Shown: piece by piece, positions 18,792 through 27,730 of the stretch | Numbering within the stretch: position 1 is the stretch's first letter | How the letters are laid out: every line of letters starts with the position of its first letter | Source of the DNA: Cyanobacteria bacterium QS_8_64_29 | Lineage (GTDB): Bacteria > Cyanobacteriota > Cyanobacteriia > Cyanobacteriales > Rubidibacteraceae | Direction: 5' to 3' | NCBI GenBank assembly: GCA_003022125.1 | Contig: PXQH01000033.1 | Span: 1-52,194, forward strand | Length of the DNA stretch: 52,194 nt | The notes under the pieces: model-generated | What the model was told of the DNA's origin: nothing | What the model saw: only the letters and a program-made list of their open reading frames with translations | Database searches by the model: none | Translations under genes and position numbers: made by a program

Positions 18792-19139
18792 ATGCGCGAT
18801 CCGGCCGACGAGCGCACCCTGGCCGAGCAGGCCCCCTCGCGCTACGAGTGCCGCAACTGCGGCTACGTCTACGAGCCCAACAAAGGCGATAGCAACCGCA
18901 ACATTGCGCCGGGAACGCCCTTCGAACAGCTCCCCAGCGATTGGCGCTGTCCGGTTTGCGGCACCAGCCGCGCCACCTTCCACGATGTTGGCGCCGTCGA
19001 GGCGCCCTCGGGCTTTGCCGAAAACCTCAACTACGGCTTGGGGGTCAACCGCCTAACGCCGCGGCAGAAAAACCTGCTCATCTTTGGTAGCCTGACGCTC
19101 GCGTTTCTGTTTTTCCTCAGCCTGTACCGCTTGGGCTAG
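18792..19139 (+). CDS. rubA: Membrane-anchored rubredoxin (RubA type)
   Basis: 115 residues: a one-iron rubredoxin domain with two CxxC pairs (CRNCGYVYEP and CPVCGTSRATF), a linker, and a C-terminal membrane helix (LLIFGSLTLAFLFFLSLY). Thylakoid-anchored rubredoxin of this type is needed for photosystem assembly in cyanobacteria and chloroplasts. The gene heads the conserved order rubredoxin, ycf48, psbE, psbF, psbL, psbJ, which supports the assignment and a role in photosystem II biogenesis. Confidence 0.95.
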   Translation: MRDPADERTLAEQAPSRYECRNCGYVYEPNKGDSNRNIAPGTPFEQLPSDWRCPVCGTSRATFHDVGAVEAPSGFAENLNYGLGVNRLTPRQKNLLIFGSLTLAFLFFLSLYRLG

Positions 19140-19174
19140 GCTGGGCTCGCCCGAGGTGGTAAACGAGGGTCCCC

Positions 19175-20188
19175 ATGGCAATAGCAATGGCCGCCCTGCG
19201 GCGAACGCTGGCCGCACTAGTAGCAGTGGTGCTGTGCGCTGGTTGCAGCGATCTGCCCTCCCTGTCTGAGGTGGGCGAGAATCCCTGGCAGCGCATCGAC
19301 ATGCCAACCGATGCCGCCCTGGTCGATTTGGCCTTTACGCGCGATGCCGATCGCGGCTGGGCCGTGGGCAACAGCTCCGCCATTTTGGAGACCCGAGACG
19401 GCGGCGATAGCTGGCAGCTGCGCGAACTCGAGCTCGAGGAGCAGCAATTTAGCTTTACGGCGGTCAGCTTTAGCGGCAATGAGGGCTGGATCGCCGGCTC
19501 GCCCTCCATTCTGCTCCACACCGAGGATGGTGGCGACACCTGGTTCCGCATCCCGCTGAGCGAGAAGCTGCCGGGCTCGCCCTACAGCGTCACTGCCCTG
19601 GGCCCGGGCCAAGCCGAGATAGTGACCGATGTGGGGGCGATTTACCAAACCCAGGACGGCGGGCGCAATTGGCAAGCGCGGGTCGAAGAAACCGTCGGGG
19701 TGGTTCGCAACATCTCCCGCTCGCCCGAGGGGCGCTACGTTGCCATCTCGGCTCGCGGCAACTTCTACTCCACCTGGGCGCCCGGCCAAACGGAGTGGCA
19801 AGCCCACGAGCGCACCAGCTCGCGGCGCATCCAAAACATGGGCTACGGCAAGGACAGCCGCATGTGGCTGCTGGCACGCGGCGGTCAGATCCAGTTCAGC
19901 GAGCCGGGCGATTTTGAGAGCTGGAACGAACCGCAATATCCGGAGTTCTCAGCGAGCTGGGGCCTGTTGGATGTTGGCTATCGCACCCCGGAGGAGCTCT
20001 GGGTTGCCGGCGGTAGCGCCAACTTGCTCTGCAGCTTTGACGATGGCGCCTCGTGGCAAAAGGACCGCCAAGTGGAGGACATCCCCGCCAATTTCTACCG
20101 CATTGTCTTTTTGAGTCCCGAGCGCGGCTTTATCTTGGGCAACGATGGCGTCCTGCTCAAATACCGCCCTCAAGCGGCTGCCAGCTAG
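19175..20188 (+). CDS. ycf48: Photosystem II assembly factor Ycf48 (Hcf136)
   Basis: A 337-residue lumenal beta-propeller that binds D1 precursors early in photosystem II assembly. The N-terminus is a lipoprotein-type signal ending in a lipobox (LCAGC), with the modified Cys near residue 24. Repeated propeller blades carry the BNR/sialidase-like motif, for example ETRDGGDSW, HTEDGGDTWF, QTQDGGRNW and SFDDGASW. It lies 35 bases after rubredoxin and 87 bases before psbE. Confidence 0.96.
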   Translation: MAIAMAALRRTLAALVAVVLCAGCSDLPSLSEVGENPWQRIDMPTDAALVDLAFTRDADRGWAVGNSSAILETRDGGDSWQLRELELEEQQFSFTAVSFSGNEGWIAGSPSILLHTEDGGDTWFRIPLSEKLPGSPYSVTALGPGQAEIVTDVGAIYQTQDGGRNWQARVEETVGVVRNISRSPEGRYVAISARGNFYSTWAPGQTEWQAHERTSSRRIQNMGYGKDSRMWLLARGGQIQFSEPGDFESWNEPQYPEFSASWGLLDVGYRTPEELWVAGGSANLLCSFDDGASWQKDRQVEDIPANFYRIVFLSPERGFILGNDGVLLKYRPQAAAS

Positions 20189-20275
20189 CGACCAACGCGT
20201 TTGCCCGGTCAGTCGCGCATTTAGTAAACTCATTTGTAGAGATCAAGTCAAGTCCGATAGCTGGGAGTCCGCTTT

Positions 20276-20518
20276 ATGCCAAGCACCGGAGAGCGCCCGT
20301 TTTCCGATATCATCACCAGCGTCCGCTACTGGGTGATTCACAGCATTACGATCCCCATGCTCTTCATTGCCGGCTGGCTGTTTGTCAGTACCGGTTTGGC
20401 CTACGATGTCTTTGGCACGCCGCGTCCCGATGAGTACTTTACGCAGCAGCGCCAAGAGCTGCCCATCGTGACGGATCGCTTCGATGCCAGCCGCGAAATT
20501 GAGGAACTCAACAAGTAA
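20276..20518 (+). CDS. psbE: Cytochrome b559 alpha subunit
   Basis: 80 residues with one membrane helix. The haem-binding His is in [15 protein letters not shown]. With PsbF it forms cytochrome b559 of the photosystem II core. The C-terminus contains [20 protein letters not shown], typical of the family. First gene of psbEFLJ. Confidence 0.98.
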   Translation: MPSTGERPFSDIITSVRYWVIHSITIPMLFIAGWLFVSTGLAYDVFGTPRPDEYFTQQRQELPIVTDRFDASREIEELNK

Positions 20519-20539
20519 TGCAGGCAAGGCGAGCGCACC

Positions 20540-20677
20540 ATGACTAGCAACACGCCCAACCAACAACCTGTTTCCTATCCCATTTTCACCATCCGGTGGC
20601 TAGCGGTTCACGTGCTGGCTATCCCTACCGTGTTTTTCCTCGGTTCGATCGCGGCCATGCAGTTCATCCAGCGGTAG
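20540..20677 (+). CDS. psbF: Cytochrome b559 beta subunit
   Basis: 45 residues with one membrane helix; [20 protein letters not shown] contains the second haem ligand His. It starts 21 bases after psbE. Confidence 0.98.
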   Translation: MTSNTPNQQPVSYPIFTIRWLAVHVLAIPTVFFLGSIAAMQFIQR

Positions 20678-20685
20678 GAGCCCCC

Positions 20686-20811
20686 ATGCCACAACAGCGC
20701 ACGCCCAATCCCAACAAGCAGCCTGTCGATTTCAACCGCACCTCGCTTTTTCTAGGGCTGCTTTTAATCTTTGTGTTGGGGATCCTGTTCTCCAGTTACT
20801 TTTTCAACTAA
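20686..20811 (+). CDS. psbL: Photosystem II protein L
   Basis: 41 residues, two more than the usual 39 because of the start [10 protein letters not shown]. The rest, [20 protein letters not shown] with SYFFN at the end, is the near-invariant PsbL helix. It starts eight bases after the psbF stop. Confidence 0.98.
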   Translation: MPQQRTPNPNKQPVDFNRTSLFLGLLLIFVLGILFSSYFFN

Positions 20812-20853
20812 CCCGCAGTCAACTCGCGCGCGCCTCGAGGAGGGGCAGGTAAA

Positions 20854-20970
20854 ATGAGCAACGGTCGGATTCCGCTCTGGATTGTTGCCACAGTAGCCGG
20901 AACGGGGGTACTGGCTGTTGTCGGCATCTACTTTTACGGCGCCTATGCGGGGGTAGGCTCCTCGTTCTAG
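20854..20970 (+). CDS. psbJ: Photosystem II protein J
   Basis: 38 residues: [20 protein letters not shown] and then [14 protein letters not shown], the family pattern. A strong purine-rich ribosome site (GAGGAGG) lies upstream. Last gene of psbEFLJ. Confidence 0.97.
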   Translation: MSNGRIPLWIVATVAGTGVLAVVGIYFYGAYAGVGSSF

Positions 20971-20983
20971 CGCACTAGCGCCT

Positions 20984-21009
20984 CTGGAGCCGGGCGAGCG
21001 CGGCTCTAG
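20984..21009. terminator. Stem-loop between psbJ and hisS
   Basis: A nine-pair stem (CTGGAGCCG with CGGCTCTAG, one G-U pair) encloses an eight-base loop in the 35-bp convergent gap. It covers the hisS stop codon. There is no T-run, so bidirectional termination is only a suggestion. Confidence 0.35.
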
Positions 21010-22280
21010 CAGGCTGACTCGGGCTGCGCCTGCAAAGCTGCCAAGCGTGCGGGCAGCTCGCTCTGCAAGCAGGTTTGCTGTTCCTGAGACGCCAGCCACT
21101 TCAGTTGGACGGTCCCAGCCTCGGCTTCGTGATCGCCGAGCAGCAGGCAAACGTGGGCGCCGGCGCGATCGGCGCGCTTGAGCTGCTTGCTAAAGGCACT
21201 GCCGCCCAGATCCAGCTCGACTGCAAACGCCTGCTGGCGCAGCTGCTGGGCTAGGGTCAAGGCTTGGGCCTGGGCGCGCTCGCCGCGTGAGGCCAAATAG
21301 ATGGGGGCAGCGCCCGAGGCAGGCGCCTCCAGTTGCTGCAGCAGTAAGGTGAGGCGCTCCATGCCGATGGCCCACCCCACGGCCGGGGTATCGGGACCGC
21401 CTAGCTGGGCCACCAGGCCATCGTAGCGGCCGCCACCGCACACGGTGGCTTGCGCGCCCAGATCGTCGGATTGGATCTCGAAGGCGGTGTGGGTGTAGTA
21501 ATCTAAGCCGCGTACCAGGCGCGGGTTGAGGCGGTAGGCGATCCCCAGATCGCTTAGGGACTGCTGCACGCTCTCGAAGTGCGCCTGGGATTCGGGCTTG
21601 AGGTAGTCCGTAATGGGCGGCAGCTCCCGGACGAGCTGCTGGGTGCGCTCGTCTTTGCTATCCAAAATCCGCAGCGGATTGCGATGCAGCCGCTGTTGGG
21701 AGTCGGCATCGAGTTCCGCCTGGTAGGGGGCCAAACGCTCGCTCAGCACGGCCCGGTAGCGCTGGCGATCCTCAGGGTCGCCGATGGAGTTGAGATCGAG
21801 GCGAAGCTGCTTTAAACCCAGCGCGCGCAGCAGCTCGGTCGCGATCGTGATCGTCTCGACATCGGCGCGGGGATCGGCGCTGCCGATCAGCTCCACCCCA
21901 ATTTGGTGGAACTGTCGCTGGCGGCCCGCTTGCGGGCGCTCGTAGCGAAACATGGGACCGCCGTACCACAAGCGCTGCACGCCGGCGGAGTGCAAGCCGT
22001 TTTCAATGTAGGCACGCACCACTCCTGCCGTTCCTTCCGGCCGCAGCGCGACGGTGCGATCGCCGCGGTCCTGAAAGGCATACATTTCCTTGCTGACAAC
22101 ATCGGTGGCTTCGCCGATGCTGCGCTCGAACAAGACGGCTTGCTCCAGCACGGGCGGGCGAATCTCGCGGTAGCAGGCCCGCCCCAACACGCGCCGAGCG
22201 GCGTCCTCGACCCGCTGCCAGTAGGGAGCCTCATCGGGCAGAATGTCGCGCGTTCCGCGCAGGGCCTGTAGCGATCCCAT
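21006..22280 (-). CDS. hisS: Histidyl-tRNA synthetase
   Basis: A 424-residue class II enzyme charging tRNA-His. Start MGSLQALRGTRDILPDEAPY at 22280; the open frame upstream has no family sequence. Motif 2 region is MFRYERPQAGRQRQFHQIGV; the His-binding elements are LVRGLDYYTHTAFEI and CGGGRYDGLVAQLGG. The C-terminal anticodon-binding domain is present and ends at PESAC. The preceding minus-strand gene ends 59 bases upstream. Confidence 0.97.
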   Translation of the reverse strand: MGSLQALRGTRDILPDEAPYWQRVEDAARRVLGRACYREIRPPVLEQAVLFERSIGEATDVVSKEMYAFQDRGDRTVALRPEGTAGVVRAYIENGLHSAGVQRLWYGGPMFRYERPQAGRQRQFHQIGVELIGSADPRADVETITIATELLRALGLKQLRLDLNSIGDPEDRQRYRAVLSERLAPYQAELDADSQQRLHRNPLRILDSKDERTQQLVRELPPITDYLKPESQAHFESVQQSLSDLGIAYRLNPRLVRGLDYYTHTAFEIQSDDLGAQATVCGGGRYDGLVAQLGGPDTPAVGWAIGMERLTLLLQQLEAPASGAAPIYLASRGERAQAQALTLAQQLRQQAFAVELDLGGSAFSKQLKRADRAGAHVCLLLGDHEAEAGTVQLKWLASQEQQTCLQSELPARLAALQAQPESAC

Positions 22281-22339
22281 GGCGATCCCAGTTCCTCGGG
22301 CAACTGCCAGGCCCACACGATAGCGCAGCGCGGGCTGGG

Positions 22340-22816
22340 CTAGTCGCGATCGCCCAGCAGCGGGTACACGATGGCAAAGCCCAGCCCAAAGCACGTCAGC
22401 GCGATCAGCGAGACAGTGATGGCGATCCCCCAGACGCTCATGCCTGCCGTGCGCCCTTCGCTTGGGGCGCTCGATGGGGCACTCGGCGGTTCGGCCGCCA
22501 CCCACTGCTCTGCCGGTAGCGAGGGTTGGGCAAATGCCGGGGGTTGTGGCGAGGGTGGGGTCGCGTTCGCTGCGCCCGCTTCAGTATCCTCGGCGGCGGA
22601 AGGCTCGCCTTCGCGCCAGGCCGCGAGTTCCTGTTGGAGGCGGCGGTTGCGCTCGACCAGTTGCTGATTGTATTGCTTGAGCGAGTCGAGCTTGGCGCGC
22701 GTGGCGCGCAGCTCGCCGGTTAGCTCGCGGTAGACCGATAGAGGGACCGTGGAGCGGCTAGCGTCGCTTGCTGCGTCGTGCGGAGTCGGTTGGGGGGGAC
22801 GCGTTTGAGCGCTCAT
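22340..22816 (-). CDS. Coiled-coil protein with C-terminal membrane anchor, unknown function
   Basis: 158 residues. Residues about 24-70 form a predicted coiled coil (YRELTGELRATRAKLDSLKQ, ERNRRLQQELAAW). A Pro/Ala-rich low-complexity linker follows to about 120. A single membrane helix (WGIAITVSLIALTCFGLGFA) and a short tail end the protein, so it is probably tail-anchored with the coiled coil in the cytoplasm. It lies between ftsZ and hisS on the same strand, 36 bases after ftsZ. This raises a link to division, which is inference from position alone. Confidence 0.75.
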   Translation of the reverse strand: MSAQTRPPQPTPHDAASDASRSTVPLSVYRELTGELRATRAKLDSLKQYNQQLVERNRRLQQELAAWREGEPSAAEDTEAGAANATPPSPQPPAFAQPSLPAEQWVAAEPPSAPSSAPSEGRTAGMSVWGIAITVSLIALTCFGLGFAIVYPLLGDRD

Positions 22817-22852
22817 GGTTCGCCTGGGTGGCGCTACTGCCGTCGCGATCGG

Positions 22853-24112
22853 TTAGGAGCGACTGCCCGAGGAGCGGCGCCGCTGCAAGAACTCGGGAAT
22901 GTCGAGACCGCCTGAGGCAACTTCGTTGGCATTGTTGCTCTCGGCCGGCGATTGCAGCGGTTGGGCCGGTGGTGCGCTCGATCGTCGGGCTGCGGTATCG
23001 GGGGTACTGGGCGCCGCTTCATCTGCGGTAAAGCCAGTGGCAATCACCGTCACGCGAACCTCACCCTCCATGCGTTCGTCAACGACGGCCCCAAAAATAA
23101 TGTTCGCTTCGGGCGAAGCGGCATCGTAGATGGCCTCAGCAGCGGCGTTGACCTCGTGCAGCGTCAGATCGCTGCCACCGGTAACGTTGAGCACCGCTCC
23201 CTGCGCGCCGTCAATGGAGGTCTCGAGCAAGGGCGAGGAGATGGCCGCCATGGCCGCCTCCTGCGCTCGGGACTTACCCGAGCCCGAGCCCGTTCCCATC
23301 AGGGCGGAACCGGCATCTGCCATGACCGCGCGGATGTCGGCAAAATCCACATTGATCAGCCCCGGAATGGTAATGATATCGGAGATGCCCTGCACGCCCT
23401 GGCGCAGCACGTCATCCGCCATACGGAATGCCTCCTGCATGGGCGTCTGCTCCGAGATCGCCGATAGCAGCTGGTTGTTGGGAATAACGATGAGGGTATC
23501 CACCCGCGAGCGCAGCGCGGCAATCCCCTCCTCAGCTTGTTGCGTGCGGCGCCGCCCTTCAAAGGTGAATGGCCGCGTGACCACCGCCACGGTCAGGCAC
23601 CCCACCTCTTTGGCGACCTCCGCCACGATGGGAGCCGCTCCGGTGCCGGTCCCGCCCCCCATGCCAGCGGTGATAAAGGCGAGGTCGGTATTCTCCAGCG
23701 AGCTGGCTAACTCGTCGCGCGATTCTTCGGCGGCTTTTTGGCCGATTTGCGGGTTGCCCCCTGCTCCCAGACCGCGGGTCAGTTTTTGACCGATCTGCAT
23801 GCGCTGGGTCGCAGTGGATTGCGATAGGGCTTGCGCGTCCGTATTGATGCCCCAAAACTCCACCCCCGAGACTTCGCTGGCAATCATGCGGTTGACCGCG
23901 TTGCAACCGCCGCCGCCCACGCCAATCACCTTGATGCGGGCAAAGTTCCCCGGCACGATGTCCTCGTCCTGAGCCGCCGCTTGCGGCGACGCGGCTGCCA
24001 GCTCGGTTGAGGAGCCCGAATGGCTGGCCCGATCGCTGTTATTGCTGGGATGGACGCCGCGACTGGCGTTACTGTAATGCGCGTGCGTGGAGAAAGGGCG
24101 GTCTACTGTCAT
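22853..24112 (-). CDS. ftsZ: Cell division protein FtsZ
   Basis: A tubulin-like GTPase that forms the division ring. The chosen start [10 protein letters not shown] gives 419 residues; a Met nine codons earlier is possible. The N-terminal extension before the core (about 50 residues, Ser/Ala-rich) is common in cyanobacteria. The GTP-binding core has [16 protein letters not shown] and the tubulin signature [12 protein letters not shown]. The T7 loop is [14 protein letters not shown]. The C-terminal peptide [10 protein letters not shown], which binds membrane tethers, is intact. A TTGACA/TATAGT promoter candidate lies upstream. Confidence 0.97.
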   Translation of the reverse strand: MTVDRPFSTHAHYSNASRGVHPSNNSDRASHSGSSTELAAASPQAAAQDEDIVPGNFARIKVIGVGGGGCNAVNRMIASEVSGVEFWGINTDAQALSQSTATQRMQIGQKLTRGLGAGGNPQIGQKAAEESRDELASSLENTDLAFITAGMGGGTGTGAAPIVAEVAKEVGCLTVAVVTRPFTFEGRRRTQQAEEGIAALRSRVDTLIVIPNNQLLSAISEQTPMQEAFRMADDVLRQGVQGISDIITIPGLINVDFADIRAVMADAGSALMGTGSGSGKSRAQEAAMAAISSPLLETSIDGAQGAVLNVTGGSDLTLHEVNAAAEAIYDAASPEANIIFGAVVDERMEGEVRVTVIATGFTADEAAPSTPDTAARRSSAPPAQPLQSPAESNNANEVASGGLDIPEFLQRRRSSGSRS

Positions 24113-24225
24113 CACTGGGGAATGGTGGTTGGGGCGCACTCGGGCTAGTCTGGCGCGGCTTTGTAATGATGGCGAGCAATGGCAACGCCAATATGATGAA
24201 TCCGAGCCTGGGATTACGCCCTTAG

Positions 24226-24252
24226 ACTATAGAGATTGGCCGGGTTTGTCAA
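24226..24252 (-). promoter_or_regulatory. Candidate sigma-70 promoter of ftsZ
   Basis: On the minus strand a perfect TTGACA (24252-24247) is followed after 15 bases by TATAGT (24231-24226). The spacer is a little short. The -35 box contains the stop codon of ftsQ. The leader to the ftsZ start would be about 105 bases. Confidence 0.5.
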
Positions 24253-25055
24253 TTTGGCCCGCTCGATGGCGGCGGGGCATTGGCACTAGCTCGAACGCGA
24301 ACGGTAGGCGCCTCGGGAACTTGGAGATCGATGTAGTCGATGCGCTCGGGGAGCGCCTGCAGGCGGGCGAGGGCGGCCAGCTGCGCGCGAAAGCGCTGCG
24401 GCCGATAAGGCCCCAGATGAACTTCACCCAACGCCGTTTTTAGGATCAGGTTGCCAGGTTGGCGCCAGTCGAGGGCCGAGACCTCAACCCGCGAGCGAGC
24501 GAGCGTTCGGTAGAGCTGAGGCCACTGCGAGCGGTACCGATCGCGAAAGCCCAACACCTTGAGCTCGGGGTGCTCACCACCGCCGCGATCGCTAGAAGCC
24601 GGAAACGCCCGGCCGCGCGCGTCAATGGGGACCGCCGCTTGCGGCTGTTGTGCCGGTACTGCTACGGCTACTGGATCGCGCTCTGCCACGGTGACGATCA
24701 GGCGCGGCGGCAGGAGCTGGCGCGATACGGTGGCCTCGGCAATGGGGAGTTGTGCTTCCAGGCGCTCGCTCAGGGTCCGCACCTCCATCCCCAACAGAAA
24801 GGACGATTCGGTGTGGGCAGCAGCGAGCCGGCGGATGGCCGCGTCGCTCAACCGCTGGTTGCCGCGGATGTGGATTTGGCTGGGCTGGCGCAGATGCCAT
24901 TGAGGCAAGGTGGCGCTCCAGGCCAATGCCCCAGTCAGCCCGCCTAGCAGCAGCGAGCGCCAGAGTGCCTGTAGCGTTTTCCGCCGGCGGCGGCGTTGCA
25001 AGCGCTGCCGCCGGCGCGCGATCGCCTTTGCCGATGTCGAGCCCACTGCCGTCAT
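24249..25055 (-). CDS. ftsQ: Cell division protein FtsQ/DivIB
   Basis: 268 residues. A very basic cytoplasmic N-terminus (RRRQRLQRRRRRKTLQ) precedes one membrane helix at about 33-50. A POTRA domain follows (WHLRQPSQIHIRGNQRLSDA) and then the beta domain. FtsQ links early and late division proteins. Cyanobacterial FtsQ commonly lies beside ftsZ, as here. murB/murC, which often precede it, are absent; the divergent protease gene is upstream. Confidence 0.88.
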   Translation of the reverse strand: MTAVGSTSAKAIARRRQRLQRRRRRKTLQALWRSLLLGGLTGALAWSATLPQWHLRQPSQIHIRGNQRLSDAAIRRLAAAHTESSFLLGMEVRTLSERLEAQLPIAEATVSRQLLPPRLIVTVAERDPVAVAVPAQQPQAAVPIDARGRAFPASSDRGGGEHPELKVLGFRDRYRSQWPQLYRTLARSRVEVSALDWRQPGNLILKTALGEVHLGPYRPQRFRAQLAALARLQALPERIDYIDLQVPEAPTVRVRASANAPPPSSGPN

Positions 25056-25174
25056 GGCGGCGTTCCTCAGTCCTTAGCTGCTGGGCGCCCCTAGGCCAGC
25101 GCGGAACCCCAACCGGTTGCTGGCTGTCAAGGGCCCAGTGATCGATGCCTCAGTCTAGCCAATCGCGCCAACGG

Positions 25175-25199
25175 GCTGGCAAGCGGGCCGCTTGCCAGC
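25175..25199. promoter_or_regulatory. 25-bp perfect palindrome upstream of the protease gene
   Basis: Two exact 12-base arms (GCTGGCAAGCGG and its complement) flank a single G, in the 209-bp gap between the divergent ftsQ and the C-terminal processing protease. Since neither gene ends here, a terminator is unlikely; a protein-binding site fits better. The distance to the protease ATG is 65 bases. Confidence 0.45.
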
Positions 25200-25264
25200 G
25201 CCCCCCTGTGCTAGGCTAAGCCTAAAAAACGCACAAGCACCGGACTCTGACGGGCACTGCACTT

Positions 25265-26575
25265 ATGGTTGCTGGCAAAAACAAACTTGTGCTCGGCGCC
25301 ACGGCAGCAGCAGCGACCACCGCTGCCGTTACGGGGGCTGGGATGCAGCTCAACGGGATGGGGCTCAACCTATCGCAGGGGCAGTCCCTTTTGCGCAATA
25401 GCCCGAAAGAGCTGGTCGATGAAGCTTGGCAAATTGTCAATCAAAACTACGTCGATGCGACCTTCGATGGGATCGACTGGGAAGCCGTTCGCACCGAGTA
25501 CCTCAACCGCTCCTACGACAGCAAGCAGCAAGCTTACCAAGCCATCAGCGAGATGGTGGATAAGCTTGACTCGCCCTACACGCGGTTCATGAAACCGCAG
25601 GAGTTCAAAAACCTCAAAATCGATACCTCTGGCGAGCTGACCGGCGTCGGCATCCAGGTTGCCAAAGATGAGAGCAGCGATCGCATCAAGGTCATCTCGC
25701 CCATCGAAGGAACGCCGGCCGCCCAAGCCGGGATCGCAAGCGGCGATATTATTACCCAAATCGATGGCGAGAGCACCCAGGGCATGGCGTTGAGCGAGGC
25801 CGTCCAGCGCATCCGCGGCAAGGTGGGCACTGACGTCGAGCTGACCGTGCGCCGCGACGAGCGCAGCCAGACTTACACCATCACCCGGGCCCAAATTGAG
25901 GTCCATCCGGTCAAATCGCGGGTGGTTGAGGCCCAGCCCGAACCAGTGGGCTACATCCGCCTGCGGCAGTTCAGTACCAAGGCATCAGGCGAGATGCGCC
26001 AAGCCATCCAAAAACTGGAAGGCAAGGATGTTGGGGGGTACGTGCTCGATTTGCGCTCCAATCCAGGCGGGTTGCTCTCGGCGAGCGTCGAGATTGCGCG
26101 CATGTGGCTGGATGAGGGCACCATCGTGTTGATCGTCGATCGCAACGGCGAGCGCGATCGCAAGCAGGCCAGCGGAAGCGCGCTCACCGACGAGCCCGTG
26201 GTCGTGCTCGTCAACGGCGGCTCGGCGAGCGCCAGCGAGATCCTGGCCGGGGCCTTGCAAGACAACAGCCGCGCCACGCTGGTGGGCGCCCGCACCTTTG
26301 GCAAGGGCTCGGTGCAGTCGGTACGCGCTCTAGGCGATGGCTCCGGCCTGGCGGTCACGGTGGCCAAACACCTCACCCCCAGCGGGCGCAACATCAGCCA
26401 AAACGGCATCAAACCCGACGTCGTGCGCGAGCTCAGCGAGCAGCAGCAAAAAGCCCTGCGCCAAAACCGCGATCGCATTGGTTCGCCAACCGATCCGCAG
26501 TTTGCCAAAGCCCTATCGGTGCTGCAGCAGCGCATTGCCGCCGAGCGGCAGCAGCTGGAAACGGCAGCCCCCTAA
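25265..26575 (+). CDS. C-terminal processing protease (S41 family, CtpB/CtpC-like)
   Basis: 436 residues with an N-terminal signal or anchor (LVLGATAAAATTAAVTGAG), so it acts outside the cytoplasm. A PDZ domain (about 110-195, GELTGVGIQVAKDE to SGDIITQIDGE) precedes the S41 catalytic core. The nucleophile Ser is in GGSASASEILAGAL and the Lys base in FGKGSVQSV. The D1-processing enzyme CtpA and its paralogues CtpB and CtpC are hard to separate by eye; the sequence looks closest to CtpB/C. The gene is followed 97 bases later by mreB. Confidence 0.9.
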   Translation: MVAGKNKLVLGATAAAATTAAVTGAGMQLNGMGLNLSQGQSLLRNSPKELVDEAWQIVNQNYVDATFDGIDWEAVRTEYLNRSYDSKQQAYQAISEMVDKLDSPYTRFMKPQEFKNLKIDTSGELTGVGIQVAKDESSDRIKVISPIEGTPAAQAGIASGDIITQIDGESTQGMALSEAVQRIRGKVGTDVELTVRRDERSQTYTITRAQIEVHPVKSRVVEAQPEPVGYIRLRQFSTKASGEMRQAIQKLEGKDVGGYVLDLRSNPGGLLSASVEIARMWLDEGTIVLIVDRNGERDRKQASGSALTDEPVVVLVNGGSASASEILAGALQDNSRATLVGARTFGKGSVQSVRALGDGSGLAVTVAKHLTPSGRNISQNGIKPDVVRELSEQQQKALRQNRDRIGSPTDPQFAKALSVLQQRIAAERQQLETAAP

Positions 26576-26672
26576 CGGTACTCGCGCGCCCAGCGCCCGT
26601 CAGGCCTGGCCGCTAGCGCGGGTTGCGGTTAAGCTCGATCCGAACGATTGCAACGCAGAGGGATAGCCAAGC

Positions 26673-27716
26673 GTGGGGCTCATCGACCGCTTCTCCCGAG
26701 ACATGGGCATTGACCTGGGGACCGCCAATACGTTGGTGTTTGTCTCCAACGGCGAAGCCATCCTCGACGAACCGTCCGTGGTGGCAATCGATAAAAACAC
26801 GCAGGAGGTTTTGGCAACCGGCCAGCAAGCTAAAGCCATGCTGGGCCGGACGCCGGACAGCATCACCGCCCTGCGGCCGCTGCGCGATGGCGTCATTGCT
26901 GATTTCGACAGTGCCGAGCTCATGCTGCAGCAGTTCCTGCGGCAAGCGTTGGGCGGCCGCTCGCTGGTGAGGCCGCGCTTGGTCATCGGCATCCCATCAG
27001 GGGTTACCGGCGTGGAGCGGCGCGCGATCCTGGAAGCAGCTTCACAAGCGGGCGCCCGCGAGGTTTATGCAATCGACGAACCGGTGGCTGCCGCGATCGG
27101 CGCTGGCTTGCCCGTGGAGGAGCCCGTGGGGCACTTGGTAGTCGATATTGGCGGCGGGACCACCGAGGTCACCGTCTTGAGCCTGCAGGGGACCGTCCTG
27201 AGCGAGTCGGTCCGGGTAGCAGGCGACGATCTGAGCGAAGCGATCGCGCAGTACTTGAAAAAAGTCCACAACTTGGTGGTGGGCGAGCGCACTGCCGAGG
27301 ACATCAAGATCCAGCTCGGGTCGGCCTATCCCAGCGACGGCGACAGCGAGCGGGAGATGGCCGTTCGGGGATTGCATCTGCTCTCGGGGTTGCCGCGCAA
27401 TGTCACCCTCAAGGCCCCCGAGATCCGCGAGAGCCTGTCGGAGCCGCTGACCGCGATCGTCGAGGCCGTCAAGCGCACCCTAGAGCGAATCCCGCCCGAG
27501 CTCTCAGCCGACATCATCAACCACGGCATCGTCCTGACTGGCGGCGGCGCGCTCCTGGATGGCCTGGATACGCTCATCAGCCACGAAACCGGCGTCGTCA
27601 CCCACGTTGCCAGCGATCCGCTGCGCTGCGTTGTCCTGGGGACCTCTCGGGTGCTCGATCGCTTCGGCGAGGCCCAGCTCAACCGCCTCTTTAGCGAGCG
27701 CGTCCGCGAGGGCTAG
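26673..27716 (+). CDS. mreB: Rod-shape determining protein MreB
   Basis: A 347-residue bacterial actin guiding cell wall elongation. GTG start with MGLIDRFSRDMGIDLGTANT. Phosphate-1 loop GIDLGTANTLVF, phosphate-2 VVDIGGGTTEVTVLSL, adenosine loop GIVLTGGGALLDGLDT. mreC and mreD, which usually follow in cyanobacteria, are missing here; the next gene is convergent polA after 14 bases. Confidence 0.97.
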   Translation: MGLIDRFSRDMGIDLGTANTLVFVSNGEAILDEPSVVAIDKNTQEVLATGQQAKAMLGRTPDSITALRPLRDGVIADFDSAELMLQQFLRQALGGRSLVRPRLVIGIPSGVTGVERRAILEAASQAGAREVYAIDEPVAAAIGAGLPVEEPVGHLVVDIGGGTTEVTVLSLQGTVLSESVRVAGDDLSEAIAQYLKKVHNLVVGERTAEDIKIQLGSAYPSDGDSEREMAVRGLHLLSGLPRNVTLKAPEIRESLSEPLTAIVEAVKRTLERIPPELSADIINHGIVLTGGGALLDGLDTLISHETGVVTHVASDPLRCVVLGTSRVLDRFGEAQLNRLFSERVREG

Positions 27717-27730
27717 CCGGCCCCTCGGCC

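Noticed and set aside
22281-22505. Upstream extension of hisS
   Set aside because: Overlaps the coiled-coil gene and lacks family similarity; the conserved N-terminus begins at 22280.
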